Source of the DNA: Botryotinia globosa
Lineage: Eukaryota > Ascomycota > Leotiomycetes > Helotiales > Sclerotiniaceae
Reading direction: 5' to 3'
Length of the DNA stretch: 64,000 bases
NCBI GenBank assembly: GCA_014898425.1
Contig: RCSZ01000007.1
Span: forward strand, 248,001-312,000
Made by a program: the position numbers and the translations under genes. Of this stretch, positions 22,630 to 32,700 are shown one piece after another (positions within the stretch are counted from its first letter, which is position 1; each line of letters begins with the position of its first letter). The notes beneath the pieces are model-generated. The model had not been told where the DNA came from. It saw nothing but the letters and a program-made list of their open reading frames with translations, and did no database searches.

Positions 22630-24485
22630 GTTTGTATTATCTATTTAAAAGCTATTATAGTTTTATTTTAAAAACACTTATTCAAATTGTATTCCGATTA
22701 TCCCAATTATTCTGATTCCATCGAAATTACAATTCGATTGTGTTAATCGAACTCATTGTTAACCCACTATAAATAACTTTGCTATTTTTTAACAAAGTTA
22801 TTCGATTGTACTAAAACATACTTATATTAATCCACTATTGAAAACTCTATAAGAATGTTTTATAATTACAAAAGCATTCTAGAGATAGCCAACCAAATGG
22901 CTGTATCTAGTTTACTCCTACAATTCCTTTTCTTGAATTATATTGTTAATTCCATCAAAATTAATATTTCTTCATTTATAAATCTATTCTATAATTCGAA
23001 TACTATATATTTCGTAATTGCTTAAACTATATTTACTTCAATTGAAACGATTATAACTTTATTATAAAAACAAATCATTATAGTATATATTCAAACTAAT
23101 AAAGCTCAATTACAGATTACTAAATTACAAAATACAATTAAAATATTAAAGATTACTGTTTATAATAATCCAAAAATCTCGTTCTACCAAAAACATTTCA
23201 TTTTCTTTAAAAAATTCAATAATAATGAACAAAATATTACAAAACATTAGAACTAATATACAATATTCCATAATACAATTAATTGTTGTTTAATTATAGA
23301 TTACAAAAACGAATCAAAATTCCAGCGAATTATATTCCTTGCTAATTTACTTTCTAATTTGATTTATACAAATAATCAAATATATTTTGATATAATTATA
23401 GATAATCCATACAACTCCAATCTCTAATCCTCTAAATAATATATTATAATAAGTATTTAAAGCGAATTGAATAAATAATATTAAACCCTTAATCTTTTAC
23501 AAAAGATTTTTATAAATTACAATAAATATAAAATGAGAAAGATTTTATTTGATAATTTCATTATCAAATTCAAATAATTCACTATTAGATACAGGAAAAC
23601 CACTGAATAACAAATCGCTAATCTTAAATTTAAGGTTTTATAAAAGTTGATTAATACTTTAATTAATTATTTTAATAAATCTTTTGTTACTAATATTAAT
23701 ATATAAACAATTTGATGACAAGATATTTATAATGATTTAAAAAAGAAAACTTACTTTAATAATCAATAAAAAAACTAGAGTATTAATTTCAGCCATAATC
23801 AATTGAAGCATTATGATAAAAAGCTAGTTTCAACCATAACCCCTTTTGTATTAAAACTATCTAATGATTTTATATAATTGAATACTACTTGATAAAATTA
23901 GCGCTCTCTACCCCACTATACTCGAAAATAATATCTTAACCTTAGCCTCTACTTTTATTATAAGAAACCAAATTATATTAAAAACAATTGCAATAAGAAA
24001 CAAGCCAACAATACAAAATATAATATCAATACTAATACAGAATACAACCTTTATATCAATCACTTCCCTGCAATTAATCAATATTAGAGTTCTAAATTCT
24101 ATTATAATGCTATCAATTCCTTGTATCAAAATCTATTCCTACCTATCAATCGTTTTTTATTCATTAATTGTTTTTTAGTTATGCTATTATGTTATGCCTT
24201 ATTGATTCCTTTTAGCTTTATTTAAGAGTTTGATTTGGAAGGGTATATTGAGGGATTCATTTATTCAGAGGAGAGTGGAAATTTTATTCCCTAGTTTGGT
24301 ATATTAAAAGATTAATCTCGGTTTATAATCACAAATTGAGATTCTTTATAGAAAATTTACTTTTGTAGATTAGAAGATTAATTATATTTAGGAATCCTTT
24401 GTATTTTAGAATAATGAATAGCAAATCTCTTAAAATCTCAATAAAAATCTTCCTTATATTTAATATGATTATCCCGCTTATTAAC

Positions 24486-24545
24486 TTTATAGATAATGGA
24501 ATTGTGAATTATAGCTTTATTAATAAAGAAATCATCTTTAAACTT
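24486..24545 (+). pseudogene. Retroviral-type aspartic protease trace
   Basis: Conceptual translation reads F-I-D-N-G followed by N-Y-S-F-I-N-K-E, matching the L-I-D-S-G-A active-site block of gypsy proteases with the Ser codon changed to Asn, a G-to-A change. It is followed by a degraded frame. Part of the decayed polyprotein. Confidence 0.6.
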
Positions 24546-25768
24546 TAAATATCTATACAATTTTTTCTTTATATTTATTATCTACTTCTAATTAATGGGA
24601 AGCTTTTCGATATTCTTTTTCGATATGTACTTCTGGATATACAAATCAATAATTATTGAAAGATTGGTTTGTTTTATATTATTATTCTATTAATTGTAAA
24701 TCTATTAATTCTTAATCTTCTCTAGTTTCAATACTATAACCCTACCATCAATTAATCAATAATAACATTCAAATTCATATTTATATATTACTTAAGATAT
24801 TGTTGTTTTATTGATATTATAGCAATTATTATTTTTAATATATCTAATAATTGCAAGATAACTTTACCAAAAAATAATAAAGTTATAATCAATCTCAAAC
24901 TATCCCTACAAAAGTTTGTTCTGAGATTAGTTTCTATAGAAGATATTATTAATAAAAGCTTCGAAATTAAATCCTTATTATCCTAAAATCAATTAATAAT
25001 TTTCAAATCTATTGAGGTTTCGGATATCTAAAAAAACCTCAATATTATCAACCTTAAAAACAATGAAAACAAAAACCTTTATTATATTTATTATATCGAT
25101 AATAAAGCGGATATTCAAATTAAAATGATTTCTAATCATTTATCCTTGAAATCAGCTCTAGTTTGATTCATTACCAATTTCAGAAAGTATAAAAAACCAT
25201 TATGGAATCAGAACATTTTACCTTTACTATTATTATCGCTATTAAATCCCTCAAATAAGCTGCTCGATACTATACAAAGCATCCACTCCGAAATGTAAAA
25301 TATGAAGTTCTTTATAGCTAATAGTTTTATACAATTCTATAAAAACAATAATATTTATATTATAAAAGTATTCTGAAACAAATTAAATAGAATCTGTAAT
25401 CTATATTATATGATAATTAAAAATTCTATTCAATTATGTTAAGGTTTAATAAATAATGATATCAATAAGTTTATAGAAAAGATAGATCAATTTATCCCTT
25501 TTATATTAAAAATCTAAGATAAATTGTTTTCCTAATTTTATAATCTATATTTAGGATTTTTATTCTTTTTTATTAATGAATTTCTATTACAATGTTTATA
25601 GGATTATAAAATTGAGGTTATATTAAACAAAGAATTATTATATAACAAGGGCTGTTCAATATTTCTAGCTGAGCTTTAAATTGTTTGTAGATAACTTAAC
25701 AATAATCTAAACAAAGGATTTATTCGGGAATCTCATTCCTAATCAATCGCTTTATTCCTTTTAGCTAC

Positions 25769-26320
25769 TAAACTAGAAGGAGGTGTTTGAATCTATCAAA
25801 ACTATTAGAGTTTAAACAATATTATTATCAAAAACTAATACTTTTTATTATTGATTAAAAAAACCCTTAATATTTTATATTATATTAAAATCTATATCAA
25901 GCTTGATATCATTATTATTTTCAATAAATTATAAATTGTAGAAAACCATGAATAAAAAACCATTTTCATTATTCGTTTTGATTTATTTGAATTATTAATA
26001 ATATTCTTCAGATTTTACAATATATTAATCTTATTTTAGAACTATATCAATTATATTCTTTTCGATCTTCTGGATAAAACTTATACAATATATTTGAATA
26101 ATATTTTAATCTACTTCAAGAATATTGCAGATTATAGAGAACATATCTATAAGATTATCCAATAACTAATCAATACCAAACTACAGATTAATATTGATAA
26201 GTACAAATTCGAAACAAAAAGAATCAAATACTTTAACTTAATTATTATTTTAGAAAATATAAAAATGGATTTAAAGAAAATCAATACTATATTCAATTAG
26301 AAATTATTAATTAAATTCAA
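25769..26320 (+). pseudogene. Reverse transcriptase relic
   Basis: Recognisable blocks in order: K-L-E-G-G-V (from K-P-G-G-G-V), a degraded D-Y-R-S-L-N, K-L-D-I-I, and Y-L-N-N-I-L-I-Y where the catalytic Asp pair is now Asn-Asn. Multiple in-frame stops replace Trp, Arg and Gln codons, as expected from C-to-T and G-to-A changes. Confidence 0.75.
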
Positions 26321-26525
26321 AAACTTTTAGTGTTTTTTCGAATTTGCTAATTTTTATTAATATTTTATTTGCAATTTTTCTAAGATTGTAGAATCCCTTA
26401 ATCACTTCCTAAAGAAGGAGAAAGTGTAAAGCTGAGATTTTGAATAGAAAGATATTTTTATAATATTGAAGAACACTTTCTTCTTTGCCCTGATTCTTAT
26501 TATATTTGATTATTATTATTATATA

Positions 26526-26880
26526 ATGGTTGAAATCAATACTTTCGATTAAACCGTAAGTAATATTTTTTTGCAATATAATAATAAGAAAAACTTGTAT
26601 CCAATGGTATATTTTTTATCAAAATACAATACCATTGAATATAATTACAAGATTTATAATAAAGAACTTCTAGCGATTATAAAATCATTAGAAAAATAAA
26701 GGCTGGAATTATACAATGTTCAAAAATTATTTGAAATTATTATTGATTATAAAAACCTCGAATATTTTATATCGATAAAGATACTGAATTAATAACAAGC
26801 TAGATGAGCCGAATTCTTATTGAAATTCAACTTCTATATTATATATCGATCCAGTTATAAAACTGTTTGCTTTAATATTT
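26526..26880 (+). pseudogene. RNase H relic
   Basis: Matches the Ty3/gypsy RNase H arrangement: N-Y-K-I-Y-N-K-E-L-L-A-I-I, then D-Y-K-N-L-E-Y-F, then Q-Q-A-R and A-E-F-L. Stops stand where Trp or Arg is expected. Confidence 0.75.
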
Positions 26881-27119
26881 TAAGCTGTAGAATTAAAAAC
26901 TGCTTAGTATATATCAATTCTAATAACAATTGAATTAAAAATTGCTTACAAATAATCCTTCCAGAATGGGTATTCGATACTGCTATATTCAAAGATATTA
27001 TTTGATAAGTAAGTAGCAATTTAGATCTGATTGTAACCCCAATAAATATAATTATTCCTAATATCAATAAACTAATCGATAATTTTATTGATAAAGTATA
27101 CAAATCATTTGAATTAATT

Positions 27120-28250
27120 ACAATTATACATACAACACTTTGAAACCTCTTTGCTCATTATTAACCACTAAATATTCGAAAGAATCTTCAGATAGCCTTA
27201 CAAAATTGTAAATTAATTAATAATAAAATCTTCTATCACAATCACTTTTTTATTCCTCTCTCTACCAAACTTTGTACACAAATCATATACCACATATATT
27301 CAATTAAATCAATCGAATATCCAAATTGTATCAAAACTATTGATTTTATTTTTCATACATATTGATAGCCTAATATATCTAAAAAAATCAAAATATTTGT
27401 ATAAATTTGCTAACTTTATTTTTACATTAAAATCTTCTGCCTTACCACACCTGGATTTCTTAAACCCTTACCAATATCATTCCGTTCTTGATTAGATATC
27501 TTTATCGATTATATCACATTATTACCAATCAATAAACATTATAAAAAGAAATATTAATATATCATCATAATTATCTACTATTTAATCAAGATACAACACT
27601 TCATACCAATAATAAAATTATCCATAAAAAAACTTGCAAATCGATTTATTGAAAAAATATATTGCCTACATAACACTCCCAATAATATTATATCCAATAA
27701 AAGCTTCCAATTTGTCTCTAAATTCTGAAAGCATTTATCCAAATATTTATTGATTACTTTAAAACAATCTTCCTTATTCTATCCCAAATTCAACAATTAA
27801 ATGAAGAGGATTAATACTATAATAAAATAATACCTTTACATTTTTATAAACTTCCATCAAAATAATTAATCTAATTGATTCTTATTTATAAAATTTACAT
27901 TAAACAATACTACATCAAAAACTACCAATATATTTCTATTTTTTATCAACTATAACTACCATCCACACCTCAAAATTGAATTATCCATATCAATCCTATC
28001 AAATCTATCATATTAAAAGAAATAAGAATTCCTCAAAGTCAATAAGATTACAAACAGATTTGATTTTATTCTAATTAAACTTAAAGTATTTGCAATCTAA
28101 TCGATTCAAAAATATAAAGACTATACTAATAAAATCTGAATTAATACTTCCCTTTACAAAGAAAATAATAAGATATAAATTAATACAAAGAATATAAAAA
28201 CCAATCACCTAATAAAAAAGGATAATAATAAATAGGATAGCTTTTATAAA
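27120..28250 (+). pseudogene. Integrase relic
   Basis: Located after RNase H as in Ty3/gypsy elements. Fragments resembling the HHCC zinc-binding region (H-I-x-H-I then C) around 27240-27430 are visible; the catalytic core is too degraded to align by eye. Confidence 0.5.
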
Positions 28251-28449
28251 ATCCTTAAAATTTATAAATAAATTTATTTATTACAACTCCTAATTAACTT
28301 TAAGATTTTTTTAATATTCTATAACTCATTATTTCAATTATTTCACCACTTGCTAGAATTACCAGGCCAAGATATTATCAATATTATCAAATTATGCAAA
28401 AATCAAGGCCAAATTCTTAAAAGAAATAACAAAACACATAAAAAAACTA

Positions 28450-28610
28450 AACAATAGAAATTTAAGGAGATCCTCGATTATTACAACAAACATAATTTCT
28501 ATTATCATATCAAATAAAAGCACCACCCACCATCATAACAATCAATTAAAAACCTTCAAGACTAAAAAAAAATAATCATTATATTTCATCTAATATATTC
28601 AAACAAATCA
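28450..28610 (+). pseudogene. C-terminal chromodomain relic
   Basis: Translation gives E-I-L-D-Y, then H-I-K-stop-K-H-H-P-P-S where chromodomains have V-K-W-K-G-Y-P, then I-K-N-L. The stop sits at the conserved Trp. This places the element among chromoviruses. Confidence 0.6.
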
Positions 28611-28906
28611 AATCCATTTGCATAAATTAGATTCAAAAAGTTTGCCACCTCAAATACTATTATATCAATAATAATTCTTAAATAGAAACCAAACAAATCG
28701 AAGAAAATCTATCAATTGATTATTATCTTAAAAACAATTCGTTTTAACCCCATAATAAAAACTAGATTGTTCTAATGATATTTCAAAAGATTTTGGATTT
28801 TTATTTAATCAATATTAAACTAATTCCCTATAACTTTATTAAAAAATAGCAAAGTTACCCTATACCTTAATTTACTTAGGATAAATAAGTCCTAAAAAAA
28901 GAATAC

Positions 28907-29056
28907 TATCACAATATCAATTATATTGCTTTTGTACCTTAAACACAAACCCTTAGTGTACTCTTAATGTACCCTATTTCCTATAATAGGGCCTCAACCT
29001 TTCATAGCATTTAGAACTCTTATGGTACAATATAAGTCTTTACCCGTACCTTGACA
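28907..29056 (+). repeat. 3' LTR, 150 bp
   Basis: Same length as the 5' LTR, no indels. About 27 differences, all transitions, of which about 23 have C/G in the 5' copy and T/A here. Confidence 0.95.
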
Positions 29057-29061
29057 TATAT

Positions 29062-29494
29062 GGAACCCATATATATTGCCAAGGATCTGGAATCCAGAAG
29101 GTAGATATTGATCATGATAATATCTATCTTGACTCTTTGATGACAAGGCTGTAGATTAGTTATGCAGGAGTGGATAGATGGATGAATACTACAGGTGGTG
29201 TAGAGGTATGGTTTGGACTTGGATTTAGGTGGGCGAATGGGTGGATGGATGGATGATCTATATACACTGTACAGAGGACTTGATTATGTGGTGATGGATG
29301 TGACAATTATTGATTTTAATGTGGCGATGTTGTGGTGATGTTCTTTTTGAAAAACTATCTTTGAACAACAACATCCCACGTACTTGTTTCTCACAAGTGT
29401 TTCGATACAGTTTTTGGGTCTACACTTGCTTTGATATATGAAGTATGCTCTTCTCCTTATTTCTTATCCTGAACCTTGATGGCAGCTGGCGACG
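29062..29494. other. Right flank of the retrotransposon
   Basis: Normal-composition DNA between the element and the W-P-E pseudogene. The part 29180-29345 resembles 19440-19700, with an interrupted GGATGGAT tandem motif in between. No gene seen. Confidence 0.5.
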
Positions 29495-30578
29495 TCAAGT
29501 ACCTATATACTTCTTGAATGCCTCTATAGCTTCAGCATCTTTCATTGGTTTCGTGGCAGAACCCAATCTGGTAAATTCCTTATACTCAGGAGAAGCCTCC
29601 CCAAGCAAAAACCATTCAAGACATGTAGTCATTGGAACCCGATCAGTTACATGACCTGTACCTATAAAGATCCAAGTCCAGAACTCAACAAATTTTTCGC
29701 ATCTGTCAAGTAACTCCAATCCCTTTGCTGGATCTTTTTCAAATGCGTCCCAATCCGCTGGCTCTGGCCACACGCGAAACACACGAGCTTTCAAAAAGAC
29801 CCTTCTAATTCTGAAGTTCAGTTTCTGCTCAACTTTTCTGATCTGTGCGCCATCCTCAGCAGACCAGTAATTCTTGCAGTCCCAAGTAGGTGGAGCGTAT
29901 GTCGAGAATTGCTGGATTTCACCGCCAGGTCTCATTGGCAGCAATTCGTCACGCTTGTCGTACATGGAGCCCGTTTAGTCACTATTGAAGAATTATTTTT
30001 ATAAGCCTCTTCCATTCTATGCCAAGCGGCAGGACCCATCTTGGCTTTGAATGCTTCATGCCTCACCATGATCCGCTTCTGTCTATCCGTCAATTGGATT
30101 TCTTCTGGAGGAGGTGTTGTTTTTGCGGCTTGATCTCTATAACTGATGCCGGCAACCACCTTTGTGGTATTAGACTCGGTTGGACCTCTAGCCTCTCGGA
30201 TATCTTTCCCCTTTTGAACAGTAGGATTAACTGATGTTTCAGTAGTTTTGCCGTCATTGGATTCGGAAACCTCTTCCTTCTTGGGTTCAGCCGCAGACTT
30301 TGCATCTCTGGCATCGTCTTTCTCGTGCGTGGAGGTTTGACCGACTGTGACTTGTTAGTAATTTGTCTTATAAATGGGAAAACGAATTGATGATTATACT
30401 TACAGAGCTTTTTGTAGACGACGCGCTCAATTGCCTGGAGCCTTTCTTGCTCAGGCAAAAGTGCAATCGCCTTCTCATTTCTGGCATTCTCGAACACGTT
30501 TCTTTATTCATTATTCGATCTGCCTCCGTCAAATAATTTTTCGAGCATTTCAGCTCGTCTCGAATTGTATTTCGCCAT
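29495..30578 (-). pseudogene. W-P-E family, copy 3, broken by a stop and a frameshift
   Basis: The reading frame starts at ATG 30578, meets TAA at codon 25 (30504-30506), then continues in the same frame through R-N-V-F-E-N to a clean 59-nt intron (30345-30403: GTAAGT donor, TACTAAC branch site, CACAG acceptor). Exon 2 stays in frame to about 29985, where the frame shifts before M-Y-D-K-R-D-E-L-L-P-M at 29965. The conserved block is then intact: F-R-V-W-P-E-P-A-D-W-D-A-F-E-K, C-E-K-F-V-E-F-W-T-W, T-T-C-L-E-W-F and Y-K-E-F, ending at 29495. It is closer to copy 1 than to copy 2. Two lesions argue for a pseudogene; a sequencing error could explain the frameshift but not both. Confidence 0.65.
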
Positions 30579-31441
30579 CTTGGTCGAATTCATCAATTTC
30601 GAGTTTGTTGTTGTGTTGAGAAAAAAAAAATGCACTGGTGAATACATTGGTAACCTCGTGAAACTGAACTACGGGTCACGTGAGCGCTATTTTTGGTGTC
30701 AAATATGTTTCCAATGGTCTGCATATGAATACTTCGATCTGTGGATGTTGTCACTTTACATGCTCGAGTGAATATGCTTAAATCTCAGGCTCTAACAGGA
30801 TCATTTAGGTGAATAGCGATAAGACGGATATTAGCAAATGATGCGAACCACTGCAATAATCGAATTGCTAAGAAACGGTATAGGAAGAGATAATCAAGAA
30901 ATGAATGAGGGATGGTTCATGAATAATAAGGGTGTGATAACGTTGATGCTATGCCTGTAAATTAACGAATCTTGCTCACGACTGTGATGAGAGAATCATT
31001 ACCCCATCCCCCTTCAAAACAGTGCAATTCTCACATTCCAAAGGGCCACTCTGAGTCCCTAATATGAAGCCATAGTCAAAATCTCAAGAACTTTCCCACA
31101 AACTAATCATCCGACAGAACATCAGGGGGGTTTGGGGACCCTGCACAATGTCCAAACTGTATGGGAATAATGTATCTATATTCAATACGACGGAGCTAAC
31201 ATCCACAATGACTTTAACCTCAAGTCTGGACTCGACACTGGGAACGCTCTTGGATCAAGCATCATTTACGTATACACGGAAGGGTGATGATGTGAACAGA
31301 ACGTTGAAAAGAAGTTCGGCTATGTCGGTAATTTCTCGGTAAGTTTGCCCCACCGCGGGGTAGCCGTCTACCTCTCTGAGATTGATAACGTTGACGTTCA
31401 AACAAACAAAGTTCTGCGTATATACATAACCATAGGTCATT
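30579..31441. other. Intergenic region
   Basis: No supported gene. Promoter side of both the W-P-E pseudogene and the acyltransferase-like gene, which diverge here. Confidence 0.5.
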
Positions 31442-32700
31442 ATGTCCTCTTCTCATCTTCCCAAGAAGCTTTTACTCAAAGGGACTCCAAAAGAGGTAAC
31501 TTCTCTCCATTCGCACTTTTCGAATATCCCAGTTTCACCTGATAAGCATCTCACATCATTTAGATAGGATTTGAACATGGCAACATTCTATCTGCTGAGA
31601 TCAAAGATCAGATGAAGATTTACGATGCAATGTTTCAATCTACTTCTTCATTAACATGGCCTGAAGTCCATGAGATTGCCAAGGAATTTCAAACGACAAT
31701 CCAAAAGCTGACACCGGATATCTATGATGAAATGGTAGGCATTGCCGAGGGTGCAGGTGTTGATATTTTGGATATTGTAGCACTCAACTGTAGAAGCGAA
31801 ATTGCTTTGGGTAGATTTACCGATGGTTGTACGAGTTTAGGTTGGAAGATGCAGGGGAAAGATGTAGAAGGGAAGATGGTGTTGGCACAAAATTGGGACT
31901 GGACTGAGAATGTTCAAAAGAACTTAGCGATGGTGGAGATAGAAAGAAAGGGAAAGGGGAAGATTTGGATGGTGACTGAGGTATGACTTTTATCTCCTAT
32001 CTCCGATATCCAGTCTTGAGTCTTGTGTCAGCTACGATACAGTGTTAACAGAACATAGGCGGGAATAGTTGGTAAAATTGGCTTCAATTCCGCTGGTGTC
32101 GGCGTATGTCTTAACGCCATTAGAGCTCGTCCAACACATACTTATAAGCTTCCAATTCACGTTGCACTCCGCATCTGTTTAGAGAGTGATAGCGTGGAAA
32201 AGGCTCTAGCGTCAATCGAGGAATTAGGTGGCGTGGCTTCAAGTCAACACATCCTTATAGCAGATCCCAACAGAACGTTGAGTATGGAGCTTTCACCTGT
32301 GGGAAATTGTTTCTTGGAGCTATGTGATGATGGCTTTGTAGCACATACAAATCATTTCATCAAGAATGAATTAGTTAGCCAGCCATTCTGGCTCAAGGGA
32401 AGTCCGGTGAGACTTGAGAGAGCCAATGTTCTGGTCAGTGAGTTAATCAAGGATATGAAGTATGGCCTGGAGATTGATGATGGGATCGGAAATATTTTGA
32501 GGGAAAGATTGTTCTCGGATACTTTTAATGCACCGCAAGCGATCTGCTGTCAAGAAGATCCAGAATGTCCAAAGGAAACAAGAAACAGTACGCTGTTTAA
32601 TATTGTAATGAAACTGGAAGCTGGTAACCCTACAGCTGAAGTTTTATTCGGAAAGCCCGGGATGACTGATGGAGAGGTTCTGAAGATGCCGTGGAATTGA
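31442..32700 (+). CDS. Isopenicillin-N acyltransferase-like Ntn hydrolase (peptidase C45 family)
   Basis: Three exons: 31442-31495, 31564-31980 and 32059-32700; 370 residues. Both introns are phase 0 (GTAACT..TTTAG; GTATGA..CATAG). The product matches the acyl-CoA:6-aminopenicillanate acyltransferase family over its whole length: G-T-P-K-E-I-G-F-E-H-G at the N terminus, A-L-N-C-R-S-E-I, and D-G-C-T-S with Cys107, which corresponds to the autoprocessing nucleophile at the alpha/beta junction. N-W-D-W and F-N-S-A-G-V-G-V follow, and H-T-N-H-F near residue 254. The C terminus lacks an obvious S-K-L peroxisomal signal (ends P-W-N). No penicillin-pathway partner genes (ACV synthetase, IPN synthase) are nearby, so the substrate is probably another N-acyl amide or acyl-CoA. 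Confidence 0.9.

Larger units (their letters stand above)
22480..29056 (+). mobile_element. RIP-degenerated Ty3/gypsy chromovirus (LTR retrotransposon, 6577 bp)
   Basis: Bounded by 150-bp LTRs starting TG and ending CA (the 3' copy starts TA by a G-to-A change) and flanked by a TATAT target duplication (22475-22479, 29057-29061). The interior is very AT-rich with stops in all frames, but conceptual + strand translation still shows protein traces in metavirus order. These are protease (I-D-N-G followed by N-Y-S-F-I-N-K-E, near 24486-24545), reverse transcriptase (L-N-N-I-L-I-Y, a decayed L-D-D-I-L-I-Y, near 26088-26117, with upstream blocks from 25769), RNase H (N-K-E-L-L-A-I and D-Y-K-N-L-E-Y-F, 26526-26880), integrase (27120-28250) and a C-terminal chromodomain (28450-28610). 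No primer-binding site was identifiable. It is not capable of encoding any protein. Confidence 0.93.

Noticed and set aside
23908..27103. Minus-strand open frames inside the AT-rich block
   Set aside because: They are antisense to the recognisable Ty3/gypsy domains and reflect base composition.
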